From positions 1-35,677 of the forward strand of contig SYHD01000309.1 of assembly GCA_005799265.1 (NCBI GenBank): a stretch of 35,677 bases of DNA, written 5' to 3'. The notes below the pieces were generated by a model. It worked only from the letters and a program-made list of their open reading frames with translations, was not told where the DNA came from and did no database searches. Shown here piece after piece: positions 20,889 through 29,266 of the stretch (positions within the stretch are counted from its first letter, which is position 1; each line of letters begins with the position of its first letter). A program made the translations under genes and the position numbers. Origin of the DNA: Planctomycetia bacterium (GTDB lineage Bacteria; Planctomycetota; Planctomycetia; Gemmatales; Gemmataceae).

Positions 20889-22373
20889 ATGGCCGTCGCA
20901 CGTGGCGACGAAGGTTCGGGTAACGTGACACCGACCAGTTCGACCAGCACACCCGGAAGCGTAGTTCGCCGGCGGATCATTCGCAAGGTGCCGATGGGAG
21001 CCCCCCCGGTCAGCGCGCCGCCGGCGCACGTACCACAGGCGCCGCCAGCACAAACGCAGGCGCCCGCTCCCGCTCCCGCACCGTCGGGACTCACGCCCGC
21101 CCAGGCGGCCGCTACCCGGCTTGACGATCTCTACCGCCTGGCCATGCCGAAGCTGTTTGCCTTCGCCGAAAAAGAAGGCATCATGGAACACACCGGCATG
21201 AATCGCAGCCAGCTCATCATGGGCGTGGTGCGCCGGCAGATCGAACGCGGTCTTGTGGTTCGCGGCTCCGGCACGCTCGAAGTGCTGCCCGACGGCTACG
21301 GGTTCCTGCGCTCTTCGGCGCACAACTACCTCGCGTCGCCGGAAGACATTTACGTCAGCCCCAGCCAGATTCGCCGGGTCGGACTCAAGACGGGGCTGGT
21401 CGTCGAAGGGCCGATTCGCCTGCCGGTCGAGGGGCAGGACAACTTCGCGCTGATGCAGGTTGATCTCGTCAACGGGCTCAACCCCGAAGAGCGCATTTCG
21501 CCGACGACATTTGAAGACCTGACGCCGTTGCACCCGAATCGCCGGCTGATTCTGGAGACGAGCGCGGACGAACTGAACATGCGCGTCGTCGACATGGTGA
21601 CGCCGATCGGCATGGGCCAGCGTGGCTTGATCGTGTCGCCGCCGCGCGCGGGCAAGACCATCCTGTTGCAGAAGATCGCGTTGAGTCTGCTCAAGAATCA
21701 TCCGAACAACTATCTGATCGTGCTCTTGATCGACGAACGCCCCGAAGAAGTGACCGACATGGCCCGCACGGTCGCCGGCCCGAACTGCGAAGTCGTCGCC
21801 AGCACCTTCGATGAGCCGTCCGAGGAACACGTCCACGTCGCGGACATCGTACTCGAAAAGGCCAAGCGCATGGTCGAAGGCGGCAAGGACGTCGTCATCT
21901 TGCTCGATTCGATTACCCGTCTGGCGCGTGCGCACAACACCGAGGCGCCTTCCGGCGGCAAACTCCTCTCCGGCGGTCTCGACACCAACGCCATGCAGAA
22001 GCCCAAGCGATTCTTCGGCGCCGCCCGACAGACTGAGGAAGGCGGCAGCCTGACGATTCTCGCTACCGCCCTTATCGACACCGGCAGCCGCATGGACGAC
22101 GTGATCTTCGAGGAATTCAAGGGCACGGGCAACATGGAGTTGCACCTGGACCGCCGGCTCGTGGACAAGCGCGTCTGGCCCGCCATCGACATCAACCGCT
22201 CAGGCACGCGCAAGGAAGAGATGCTGATGCACCCCGGCGAGGTCGAGAAGATCCGCATTCTGCGCCGCGTTCTCGCCGACATGCACCCGGTCGAGGCGAT
22301 GGAGATGCTGGTGAGCCGGCTGCGCAAGACGAAGTCGAACATGGAATTCTTGTTGAGCATGAACATGTCGTAG
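20889..22373 (+). CDS. rho: Transcription termination factor Rho
   Basis: A 494-residue Rho, the hexameric RNA helicase that ends transcription at unstructured C-rich RNA. The first 80 or so residues are a Pro/Ala/Thr-rich, probably disordered extension with a basic patch ([10 protein letters not shown]). Then come the Rho N-domain, the cold-shock-like RNA-binding domain with the RNP1-like DGYGFLRS, the Walker A motif SPPRAGKT (250-257), the Walker B motif [11 protein letters not shown] (from 335), and the C-terminal loops including [12 protein letters not shown]. All key catalytic segments are present. GGAGG seven bases before the ATG gives an excellent start. A large hairpin (20775-20844) sits in the leader, suggestive because rho is autoregulated by attenuation in several bacteria. 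Confidence 0.97.
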   Translation: MAVARGDEGSGNVTPTSSTSTPGSVVRRRIIRKVPMGAPPVSAPPAHVPQAPPAQTQAPAPAPAPSGLTPAQAAATRLDDLYRLAMPKLFAFAEKEGIMEHTGMNRSQLIMGVVRRQIERGLVVRGSGTLEVLPDGYGFLRSSAHNYLASPEDIYVSPSQIRRVGLKTGLVVEGPIRLPVEGQDNFALMQVDLVNGLNPEERISPTTFEDLTPLHPNRRLILETSADELNMRVVDMVTPIGMGQRGLIVSPPRAGKTILLQKIALSLLKNHPNNYLIVLLIDERPEEVTDMARTVAGPNCEVVASTFDEPSEEHVHVADIVLEKAKRMVEGGKDVVILLDSITRLARAHNTEAPSGGKLLSGGLDTNAMQKPKRFFGAARQTEEGGSLTILATALIDTGSRMDDVIFEEFKGTGNMELHLDRRLVDKRVWPAIDINRSGTRKEEMLMHPGEVEKIRILRRVLADMHPVEAMEMLVSRLRKTKSNMEFLLSMNMS

Positions 22374-22419
22374 CGTTTAACGAGCCGCGATCGTCAGCGA
22401 GCGGGATTGGATCGCTCCA

Positions 22420-23124
22420 TTACGGTCGCGGCGTAGTTTTTTGAACGCCCAATTCGTCCAGCACGAATTGCGACCACGTCTCGAATTCGTCTTTCTCCTC
22501 ACGTAACTGCGCAATCGGCGCGAAGCCGCTCTCGATCAAGTCGGCCTCGCGCCGTGTCACGTTCGGCGCGTCCAATTCATAGATATGCACGATGCCCAGA
22601 TGGACCTGGCCAACTGGCGTCGCGTCGTCGTTGATGAACCCCAAGGTTTTCTCGCGGTAAGTCGAATCGAGTATCACTTCCTCCGCCAACTCGCGCAGTA
22701 ACCCCTGACGATAGGGATGCACGCCCTCACCCCCGGCCCCTCTGCCGTTAGCCGGACGCGCGAGCGGCGGATTGCCCGATCCGTCGCTTGCGCGTCCGGC
22801 TAACGACGGAGAGGGGAGCTGATCGCTAGGGTTGATGTGCCCGCCGATGCCGATCGAGCGCAAGGCACGCAGGCGTTTCTCGCCCGCTCCCTGGCCGCGC
22901 CGGTAGTGGAAGACCTGATCGCGATATTTCAGGACGACGTAGGGGATCAATTGCTTGAAGTTCGGATCGTCTTCGGCGTGCGAACGCGGCAAGAACGTGA
23001 ATTGCCTCACGTCGAGCACGATCGGCAAGTAGCGGTCGATGTCGCGGCACAGTCCCTGGAAAAGGCCAGCGTCGCGCAGAACGCGCGTCGGGATGACGAG
23101 CACTTGCTCTTCACTTGGCGTCAC
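22420..23124 (-). CDS. Nudix-like hydrolase with a palindromic insertion
   Basis: A 234-residue Nudix-fold protein. Before the Nudix box lie QLIPYVVLKYRDQVFHYRRG and SIGIGGHINP; after it come LRELAEEVILDS and HLGIVHIYELDAP. Nudix enzymes cleave nucleoside diphosphates linked to another moiety; the substrate is not predictable here. About 34 residues (about 102-135) between GGHINPS and YRQGLLREL are extra: related proteins need only a short loop here, and this one is encoded by a nested palindrome (22720-22821). It therefore splits the Nudix box between its first Gly and the REL-EE helix, and activity is uncertain. GTG at 23124 has GGAGGAG seven bases upstream. The start overlaps the end of the upstream gene by 14 bases, so the two are coupled. 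Confidence 0.8.
   Translation of the reverse strand: MTPSEEQVLVIPTRVLRDAGLFQGLCRDIDRYLPIVLDVRQFTFLPRSHAEDDPNFKQLIPYVVLKYRDQVFHYRRGQGAGEKRLRALRSIGIGGHINPSDQLPSPSLAGRASDGSGNPPLARPANGRGAGGEGVHPYRQGLLRELAEEVILDSTYREKTLGFINDDATPVGQVHLGIVHIYELDAPNVTRREADLIESGFAPIAQLREEKDEFETWSQFVLDELGVQKTTPRP
22720..22821 (+). repeat. Nested palindromic element inside the Nudix gene
   Basis: The inner arms 22747-22770 and 22781-22804 pair over 24 bases with two G-T pairs around a 10-base loop. They are bracketed by an outer 7-base pair CCCCTCT (22737-22743) / AGAGGGG (22810-22816). The outer part matches the element in the SRAP gene (1582-1626), as if the GTTAGCC...GGCTAAC hairpin had landed in its loop. The reading frame of the Nudix gene stays open through it. 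Confidence 0.75.
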
Positions 23125-24193
23125 GGGGTTTCTCCTCCGCTTTCCACATGGTCTTGGCGTGAACGATCATGCCGAGCGCCGTCCACGGATCGCCGACAGC
23201 GACGATGCCGACGGCTGCAGCAATCTCTTGCTGCCGTTCAGTGAGCGGATCGGGACGCGGTTTCGGCGCCACGCCCACTTCGAGAAAGTTCGATACCAGC
23301 AGCACCACCGAGACGAACGCCAAGAGAATCAGGGCGATGCGTAGCGTCTGATTGCTGTCGCGGCGAGTGAAGACCTCGTCGAGATCGCGCTGCGTTCCGG
23401 TTTCAGCCGCGTGTTGGAGGGCGAGTTCGTAGGTCCCCTCGGGATACTCGCCCGCTTGCTCCTCTGTCGTGTAGCTTTCGAGGTCGAGATAATCCAGACG
23501 GGGCGCCACCAGAAGGTCGAAGTCGAGCGCGTCGCTGAACGCAAAGCTGGTCGGCCACAGCCGGCAGCGCGTCATCTCCGGCAGCAGAAGCCAAAGACCC
23601 GAGGCGAGCCGCAGATCGCCGACGGGACGTTCGAAGGCCAGCCGGCCGCCGTCCACGAGAATCTGCGCGCCGCCCAAAAGCGCAGGGCTTTCGGAGTTCT
23701 CGGCCGTGCGTTCGAAGTCGGGTGCTTCGGGATCTTCGCCTTCCTTCAAGGCCGAAGCTTTGACGCGCATCAGGACGTTCTGCACCTGGGCCACGGTGCG
23801 CGCGGAGAACGCCTCTTCGGGGATCAGGACCTTGGGAAGCGGATCTTGGGCGTCCCAGGTCGGTTCGATTTTTTCGGCGAGGATGAACGGATCGCAAATC
23901 CAGGCTTCGTAGGTCTTGCGTTCGACGACCAGGAAATGAAAACGCAGTGCCATTGGATAGGCGTCGGGATTATGGTCGCTGACGCGCACGACCACAACGT
24001 GCCTGACGCCCATCGGCTTGGCGAAGACAGCCAGGGGGCAGCGCGTCGTTCCGGGACGATCGCCGAATCCGAGAATGAGCGCCTCGGCATCCGCGCGCCA
24101 GGCGTCCGCAAATCCGGTCGAGCGCGCGAGGAGTGTGGGCGCCTGCCGATCGGGGCGATGGTACAGCGCTTGTTCGAGCGTGATGGTCGCCAT
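23111..24193 (-). CDS. Unknown protein with a C-terminal membrane anchor
   Basis: A 360-residue protein I do not recognise with confidence. It starts MATITLEQALYHRPDRQAPTL and has a soluble, mixed alpha/beta N-terminal part with segments such as VRHVVVVRVSDHNPDAYPMALRF and a later Leu/Glu-rich part. One membrane helix lies near the C-terminus (about 284-304), then a 56-residue tail; most of the protein is therefore probably cytoplasmic with a tail anchor. The N-terminal segment is faintly like the GTPase-associated GAP1-N domains, but this is only an impression. No ribosome-binding site precedes the ATG; a perfect hairpin ends 11 bases upstream. It is coupled to the Nudix gene. Confidence 0.7.
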   Translation of the reverse strand: MATITLEQALYHRPDRQAPTLLARSTGFADAWRADAEALILGFGDRPGTTRCPLAVFAKPMGVRHVVVVRVSDHNPDAYPMALRFHFLVVERKTYEAWICDPFILAEKIEPTWDAQDPLPKVLIPEEAFSARTVAQVQNVLMRVKASALKEGEDPEAPDFERTAENSESPALLGGAQILVDGGRLAFERPVGDLRLASGLWLLLPEMTRCRLWPTSFAFSDALDFDLLVAPRLDYLDLESYTTEEQAGEYPEGTYELALQHAAETGTQRDLDEVFTRRDSNQTLRIALILLAFVSVVLLVSNFLEVGVAPKPRPDPLTERQQEIAAAVGIVAVGDPWTALGMIVHAKTMWKAEEKPRDAK

Positions 24194-24203
24194 AAGCGTG
24201 AAT

Positions 24204-24242
24204 TTGTTTAGCGCTTGCAGGCGTCATGCAAGCGCTAAACAA
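24204..24242. repeat. Perfect hairpin upstream of an unknown gene
   Basis: Arms 24204-24219 and 24227-24242 are an exact 16-base inverted repeat (core TTTAGCGCTTGCA / TGCAAGCGCTAAA) around the 7-base loop GGCGTCA. It lies between two minus-strand genes, 10 bases after the stop of the DUF3500 gene and 11 bases before the start of the next. It has no T-run, so it is either a dispersed repeat or a message-stabilising structure. Confidence 0.8.
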
Positions 24243-24252
24243 GATAGCCTGT

Positions 24253-25287
24253 TTACAAACCGAAATCGCCCTTGATGCGGCGCCAACAGCTGTGGATGTG
24301 GTTGGCGGGATTGCCGCCTGAATCGGCCTGCACGTTGAGAAACTCGATCAGGAAGGACGGCCCGTGCACGCGATAGGTGAAGCCCTTGCCCGCGCCCTCG
24401 GTGGAACCAGTGAAGGCGAAATAGACGTTGTCGAGACCGCTGTCGGTGGCCAGTTTCAATTCCATGGCGGCGACCTCGGCGGGCATCCGCTCGGTGTAGC
24501 TCTTGATGAGCTTGTACAGCGAGTCCTTCTGTTCCTTGCTCATCTTGCTCGCGGCGAGGCCCACTGGTTTGCCGGCCGACGGCGACTTTTTCCGTGCTTC
24601 CGGTTCGCCGAACGGTTTCGCCTGCCGCGCGGTTTTTTGCTGCTCGGCATCGAGCGACTTGAAGAGATCGCGCGCGTAGTCTTCCGCTTGCGGCAAGATG
24701 CGTTTGCCCTTGTCCTTGCCCGTCTTGACTTCGGCGGGATTGGCGCCGAAGAAGCACGGCGTCGAACTGACGACCTGCGTGCCTTCCATGGTGAAATTGA
24801 TCGACAGGTGATGCCCTTCGATACGCCAGCCCCATTTGCCGGTCTTGGACGGTGTGCCGAAGACGCTGAAGAAATACCAATCGGGATTGCGGACCATGGC
24901 GCTCTTGGGGCCTTCCTGTTGCAGGAGAATGGCTTCCAGGCTCATGATGGTCGTGACCGCGACGTTTCCTGCGTCACTGGTTCCTGCCTTGAGTAGGGCG
25001 AGCGCGGCTTTCTTTTGCTCGGCCGACATTTCCTCTAGCGGGACGCCTTTGCGCGTATATTTCCGGGTTTCCTTGTCTTGCAGCGGGATGAAGTGCCAGT
25101 TGAGGCGCTCGTCGCTGTCAAAGGCGAAGACGCCCTGTTTCTTCTGATCAGCGCTCAGGGTGCCGACGAAAGCGTTCGCCGTCGACACCATGTTGGCGCC
25201 GCTGGCGTCCGCTTGCTGCGCGACGTAGGCGATGCCGACGACGAGAAGGAATGCCGTCAATCCGAGCGCGATTTTAAGAGACTTCAT
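24253..25287 (-). CDS. DUF3500 family exported protein
   Basis: A 344-residue protein of the DUF3500 family. It has a signal peptide or anchor (about 7-27), then family segments LNWHFIPL, KGVPLEEMSAEQKKAALALL, the Trp-rich KWGWRIEGHHLSINFT, and the C-terminal NHIHSCWRRIKGDFG. The conserved His in GHHLSIN and NHIH suggest a catalytic or metal-binding role, but no activity is established. About 55 extra Lys/Glu-rich residues lie between the middle and C-terminal blocks. AGGGGG seven bases before the ATG at 25287 supports the start. It is probably transcribed with the alpha/beta hydrolase gene upstream on the same strand (127-base gap). Confidence 0.88.
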   Translation of the reverse strand: MKSLKIALGLTAFLLVVGIAYVAQQADASGANMVSTANAFVGTLSADQKKQGVFAFDSDERLNWHFIPLQDKETRKYTRKGVPLEEMSAEQKKAALALLKAGTSDAGNVAVTTIMSLEAILLQQEGPKSAMVRNPDWYFFSVFGTPSKTGKWGWRIEGHHLSINFTMEGTQVVSSTPCFFGANPAEVKTGKDKGKRILPQAEDYARDLFKSLDAEQQKTARQAKPFGEPEARKKSPSAGKPVGLAASKMSKEQKDSLYKLIKSYTERMPAEVAAMELKLATDSGLDNVYFAFTGSTEGAGKGFTYRVHGPSFLIEFLNVQADSGGNPANHIHSCWRRIKGDFGL

Positions 25288-25414
25288 GAGCTGCCCCCTG
25301 TTTCATGGAGTGGATGCGTCGCTGAAGAACATGATAAACAATTTGCGTTCCGCCGACGAGGCCGGTTCCTGTTCGCAATCGGGCCAACATGCTGGGCCGC
25401 AAACGGCGAACGAG

Positions 25415-26545
25415 CTACTGCGCATACGCGCTATAGTCGTTGAAGTGGAGATTCTTGTCTCCCTTGGTCTTCTTCGCGGAAATCGCCTGCAACGGAGCGC
25501 TTGGAATACGCCAGATATACAGTGCGTTCTGGGAGTCGCGCTCGACATATTCGTTGGTGCGTTCGGCGACGAGGCCGTCAAGGTACTTCAAGATCGTCTC
25601 GTTCGTCGGGGGGTCAATTCCTTTCTGGAGGAGCTTGACACCGCTCAGATTGGTATTCGATATCTCGACCGCGCCGATGAAACTGTGCTTCTTGCTGGGT
25701 TTGCCTTCCTTGTCTTTCACGATGAGCTTGCTTTCGAGCGTCTTGGCGAAGTCCTTGGGCTTGACATCCTTGTCGCCGTAGAAGAAGGTGGCGCCCATAC
25801 CGTTCGCCTTGCAGGCGTTCGTGAGAATGCTCGGGACATTCACCTTCCGCTTGGGGCCGAGATCGGGAGTGATCGTCAGGAAAACCGCGGCGATTATGTC
25901 GCTCGCCTCGGCACGTTTCGCGACGGTCGGTTTTGAGAACATGTTCGTCGGCGGCGTCAGCTTGTAACGATACGACTCGGAGTTGATCCAGATCGCGCCC
26001 AAAGTACCGCCGTTGTCCGCGCCGATCACGATGGTGTTGGACGTATTGCACTCCGCCTTGTCGTGCCGCCGATCCAGGTAGGCTTTGACTGCGGCGATGT
26101 CGTTGACGAGAACCGGTAGATAAACCGTGGAGTTAATGAAGTCCTTGACGTCGATCTCATCCTTCAGCTTGGTCTTGACGTTGCTGCGATTGACAAGGAG
26201 ACTCCAGAAGGCGTCCGGTTGCTCGATCGTCGTGCTGTCGCCGTGGCCACGGAAGTCGAACATCATCACCGAGTAGCCCCCCTTTTGCAGCGACTCGGCG
26301 AGGCCCTTCCAGTCCTGCGACTTGCTGCTTTTGCCTTCGCCGAGGGGGTGGAGCATGATGACGGTCGGTGAGGCAGCCTTGCCCGCGTAGAAAAAGCCCT
26401 TGAGCTTGACGCCATCGACCGTGACGATGTTGACCGCCTGCCCCTCCGCGCCCTGCGCGTGCAGAGCGTTATCGCACAGGTGCACGCCCGCGAGGAACAT
26501 CGCCGTGGGGAGGATCAGGTAGCAAACGTAGGACAGACGCGGCAT
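25415..26545 (-). CDS. Exported alpha/beta hydrolase-like protein with Asp at the nucleophile elbow
   Basis: A 376-residue exported protein with a signal peptide (about 1-30) and an alpha/beta hydrolase core: VIMLHPLGEGKSSKSQDW (oxyanion region), GGYSVMMFDFRGHGDS, then VIGADNGGTLG. The last has Asp177 where lipases have the nucleophilic Ser (G-x-D-x-G); Asp is used by haloalkane dehalogenases and epoxide hydrolases, so it could be a hydrolase of that type or an inactive relative. No clear catalytic His is obvious near the C-terminus. GGAG seven bases before the ATG at 26545 supports this start over a longer ORF to 26605. Confidence 0.72.
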   Translation of the reverse strand: MPRLSYVCYLILPTAMFLAGVHLCDNALHAQGAEGQAVNIVTVDGVKLKGFFYAGKAASPTVIMLHPLGEGKSSKSQDWKGLAESLQKGGYSVMMFDFRGHGDSTTIEQPDAFWSLLVNRSNVKTKLKDEIDVKDFINSTVYLPVLVNDIAAVKAYLDRRHDKAECNTSNTIVIGADNGGTLGAIWINSESYRYKLTPPTNMFSKPTVAKRAEASDIIAAVFLTITPDLGPKRKVNVPSILTNACKANGMGATFFYGDKDVKPKDFAKTLESKLIVKDKEGKPSKKHSFIGAVEISNTNLSGVKLLQKGIDPPTNETILKYLDGLVAERTNEYVERDSQNALYIWRIPSAPLQAISAKKTKGDKNLHFNDYSAYAQ

Positions 26546-26645
26546 GGAATTTCTCCAGGTGCATGAACGCCAGCCAACTCTTGTTATGGATCTTAAAGCG
26601 AACACGAACCGTGGTCAAGTTAATGCGGATTAAATCGGTGGACTC

Positions 26646-26702
26646 AAAAAAACTCCCGATCGGCGCCACGACCAGGGGCTGGAACGCGGCAGCGATCGGG
26701 AG
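26646..26702 (-). terminator. Strong intrinsic terminator without an upstream gene
   Basis: On the minus strand, CTCCCGATCG (26693-26702) pairs exactly with CGATCGGGAG (26653-26662). Inner GCC-type and CCAG/CTGG pairings lengthen the stem, and it runs straight into seven T residues (26646-26652). This is the best-formed terminator in the window, yet no coding gene lies on that strand before it for more than 1.5 kb. Confidence 0.85.
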
Positions 26703-26969
26703 GAGACGCGAGCTTCCCAGGGCTCGCGAACGCACAGGGCCAGGCGGAAGTCTCCGAGCGCTATCTCTTGCTCCCGGGGCATCCGGAAGTTTGCGTCCTC
26801 GGCCGTGCCTTGCGCGATGGTTGGAAGCCGACTCCGAGTAGAGAGCGACCGACGGAATGAAATGCCCCTTTCCGCCGAGCCAGGCTTCCCTGACACCGAA
26901 ATGAAACACCGCCTTTCCGTGTGTGGACCGATATGGCGCCTGCCGCTCCCATCGAGCGGCACTGGCGTA
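26646..26969 (-). ncRNA. Candidate structured non-coding RNA
   Basis: The minus strand between a possible -10 box (CATAAT, 26976-26981) and the intrinsic terminator could give an RNA of about 320 bases. It has several local hairpins: GCCGCTC-loop-GAGCGGC (26942-26960), a GCGAGC/GCTCGC pair (26708-26727), and a possible closing pair GCACGGCC with GGCC-CT-GTGC. I compared it by eye with 6S RNA, tmRNA, SRP RNA and RNase P RNA signatures and found no match. A minus-strand ORF of 110 codons overlaps it, but its product has no recognisable domain. The 5' end is a guess. Confidence 0.4.
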
Positions 26970-27324
26970 CCTCCGATTATGTAATCTTCGTGCGGATACG
27001 GTTAGTGTTCAGATGGACGATACGAAAAAACACCGTGACCATGGGTTTAGCGGCCACTCGCTTCATCTCTTGACGAGAGCAAGGCTTCGGCAACTTGACT
27101 GAAAGCATATACATCGGCGATTATTCTTGGTTCGACCGCGAGAAAAAAAAAATCAGCGTGGCGACAAATTGTTGGGATGATTCCAGCTGGTAAGAATTCG
27201 CCTCAACGCGTCTCTTGAGGATCCACGCGGTTGGCACGCGGTGAACCATTGAAAAGGCAGCACGCAGGCATATATGCTATCCACGCTGACCTTTTTTCTT
27301 GTCGCCCCGGATTTGACGAAAAAC
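26970..27324. other. Intergenic region before the ThuA gene
   Basis: About 355 bases with no supported gene. It includes A-runs (near 27027 and 27146) and no clear repeat. It presumably holds the promoter of the ThuA gene on the plus strand and of the candidate RNA on the minus strand. Confidence 0.45.
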
Positions 27325-28230
27325 ATGCTCCTAAATCTTCTGCGAATGTTCATGGCGAGTCAGCTCGTCGTGGTTGGCTCGCTTGCCGAATCTGCGTCCG
27401 CCGGCACCGGCGACAAGATCCGCGTCCTGATTATCGACGGCCAGCACAACCACAAGTGGCGCGAGACGACGCCGTTCCTGAAGCAGCAGCTTGAGAAGAG
27501 CGGGCGTTTCAGCGTCGATGTGTCATCCAATCTGAAGGCCAACGACAAGCCGGGCGATGTGCCGACGGTGCCATTCCCGCCGGACTTGACGAAGTATCAG
27601 GTCGTCATCAGCAACTACAACGGAGCCGCCTGGCCGGCCGACTTCCGCAAGACGTTCGAGCAGCAGGTCCGCGACGGCAAGCTCGGTTTCGTGCTCTTCC
27701 ACGCTGCCAACAATTGCTTCAGCGATTGGCCCGAGTTCAATCGCATGGTCGGCATGGCCTGGCGCAACGCCAAGTTCGGCGATCGCCTCTATCTCGACGA
27801 GAAGGGCAAGACAGTGCGCGTCCCCAAGGGCGAAGGCTCGAACACGGGCGAGACGAACCATCCGTATGCGATTGTCCTACGCGATACAGAGCATCCCATC
27901 AGCAAGGGCATGCCGGGGGAGTGGATGCACGCCAAGGATCAACTCATGCACAACCTGCGCGGCCCGGTGGAAGACGTACGCGTCCTGGCCACGGCGTTCT
28001 GTCCGCAGACCAAAGTCCACGAGCCCATCGTGTGGACCGTCGCCTTCGGCAAGGGCAGGATTGTGCAGACGCCCATGGGACACGACGTGTTCGCGATGCG
28101 CTGCGTTGGCTTCATCACGACAATGGAACGCAGTGTCGAGTGGGCCGCCACCGGCAAAGTCAGCGTGTCGATACCGGACAACTTTCCCGCAGCGGCCAAG
28201 GCCAGTCAAATCGCCGAGAAAAAGAAGTAG
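27325..28230 (+). CDS. ThuA-domain protein
   Basis: A 301-residue exported ThuA-like protein, with a class I glutamine-amidotransferase-like fold named after a trehalose-utilisation gene. Visible segments: signal peptide MLLNLLRMFMASQLVVVGSL, the first strand VLIIDGQHNHKWRETTPFL, YQVVISNYNGAAWP, GKLGFVLFHAANNCFSDWPEF, HPISKGMPGEWMHAKDQL and the final EPIVWTVAFGKGRIVQTPMGHD. Planctomycete genomes have many such genes, often tied to sugar degradation; the role here is not known. The longer ORF starts at 27274, but the signal peptide makes better sense from the ATG at 27325; neither has a ribosome-binding site. Confidence 0.88.
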   Translation: MLLNLLRMFMASQLVVVGSLAESASAGTGDKIRVLIIDGQHNHKWRETTPFLKQQLEKSGRFSVDVSSNLKANDKPGDVPTVPFPPDLTKYQVVISNYNGAAWPADFRKTFEQQVRDGKLGFVLFHAANNCFSDWPEFNRMVGMAWRNAKFGDRLYLDEKGKTVRVPKGEGSNTGETNHPYAIVLRDTEHPISKGMPGEWMHAKDQLMHNLRGPVEDVRVLATAFCPQTKVHEPIVWTVAFGKGRIVQTPMGHDVFAMRCVGFITTMERSVEWAATGKVSVSIPDNFPAAAKASQIAEKKK

Positions 28231-28293
28231 GTTGCCGCCGCTTGCGGCTTTGCGCTCGGAACCGCGCTCGCGAACGCCAAGCGGTAAGATGCT

Positions 28294-29226
28294 TCACTTC
28301 TCCGTGAGCAGTTTCTTCAGTTCCATCTCCACGGTCGGGGCGCCTTTTTCGCCGGCGATGTCGATCAGACGCACCATTCCCCCGCGGTCGATCAGCACCA
28401 CTTGCGGATAGCCGTTAACGACGTAATCGTCGCATGTGGCCAGCGCGTACTGGCGCGGCATCGTCATTAACAGATGCTCGATTTTGTGGTGTTTGGCATA
28501 CGCGGCCAGGAGCGCCTGATCGGATTTGCGATCACTCGTGGCAACGGTCACGACTTTGCCGTTCTCCGCGTCGAAGCCGAGCTTTTGGCCGATGTCGGTC
28601 GGATAGAACGAAACGCCCACGATCGTCAGGCCTTGGTCCTTGTGCGCTTTATGCCATTCGGCCAGCTTGGGCATGAGTGCGGTCGAGGCGCCAGAGCGCA
28701 CGTCGAGAAAGGCGAGCAGGACAGTCTTGCCCTTGAAGACGGACAGTTTTGCGGTCTTCCCGTTGACGGCGAAATCCCCCTGGAAGTCAGGCGCCGGTTT
28801 GCCGAGCATCTGGGCGTGCGAAGCGGCGGGTTTGACGATGGGGCCGGTCATTTTGACTGTCAAGGTGTAGCTGCCGCTCTGCTGGGCGCCGGCGGTAGTG
28901 CAGACGACCTTGTACTCGCCGTCCTTGGTGCAGTTGAAGAGGATGCGCGCGTTGAGAGCGCCGTCTTCTTCTTCGATTTGATTGCCCTTGGCGTCAAGCA
29001 GGCGCAGGTAGGGGTTAATGACAGGGCCGACCATGTCGATGGTGTAGGCCTTGCCCGCTTTCAACGGAACGGCGTGGACCTGACTGGGCCCACCGCGTCG
29101 CTGGTCCTTGGGATCATCCTTGCTGAGCGTGCCCTTGACGGTGAAATCCTTCTCTTCGCCGGCCCGAGTCATCGCCCCTGCCATCGTGAAAAACGCCAGA
29201 GCGGCTATCGCCCAAAAACGCGCCAT
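28294..29226 (-). CDS. Exported PPC plus TlpA-like thioredoxin-fold protein lacking the CxxC
   Basis: A 310-residue exported protein. After a signal peptide (about 1-22) comes a beta-sandwich resembling the bacterial pre-peptidase C-terminal (PPC) domain (about 30-125: LKAGKAYTIDM, NPYLRLLDAKGNQI, GSYTLTV), then a redoxin/TlpA-like domain (about 140-310) opening with LGKPAPDFQGDF. At the position where TlpA proteins have WCxxC, this one has FLDVRSGAST (about 174-182): both catalytic Cys are missing, so it cannot be a disulfide reductase of the usual kind. The fold is otherwise intact (VVNGYPQVVLIDRGG carries the cis-Pro). GAGG eight bases before the ATG at 29226 decides the start over an ATG at 29250. 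Confidence 0.82.
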   Translation of the reverse strand: MARFWAIAALAFFTMAGAMTRAGEEKDFTVKGTLSKDDPKDQRRGGPSQVHAVPLKAGKAYTIDMVGPVINPYLRLLDAKGNQIEEEDGALNARILFNCTKDGEYKVVCTTAGAQQSGSYTLTVKMTGPIVKPAASHAQMLGKPAPDFQGDFAVNGKTAKLSVFKGKTVLLAFLDVRSGASTALMPKLAEWHKAHKDQGLTIVGVSFYPTDIGQKLGFDAENGKVVTVATSDRKSDQALLAAYAKHHKIEHLLMTMPRQYALATCDDYVVNGYPQVVLIDRGGMVRLIDIAGEKGAPTVEMELKKLLTEK

Positions 29227-29266
29227 GATTCGATCCTCTGTGGCTGACATGTTGGCCCCGCAATGC

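Noticed and set aside
20760..22145. A 461-codon ORF on the minus strand
   Set aside because: Antisense to rho, one of the most certain genes of the window.
22374..22419. A terminator between the convergent rho and Nudix genes
   Set aside because: The gap holds a partly palindromic GAGCCGCGATCGTCAGCGAG stretch, but the pairing is poor and no T-run follows in either direction.
26630..26962. A 110-codon minus-strand ORF over the candidate ncRNA
   Set aside because: No signal, domain or ribosome-binding site, and two other overlapping ORFs are equally open. Structure and the terminator favour an RNA, but a small protein is not excluded.
28231..28293. A repeat shared with 20159-20190 (TGCGGCTTTGCG motif after stop codons)
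   Set aside because: The match is only about 15 bases of simple GC-rich sequence; too short to claim a repeat family from two copies.
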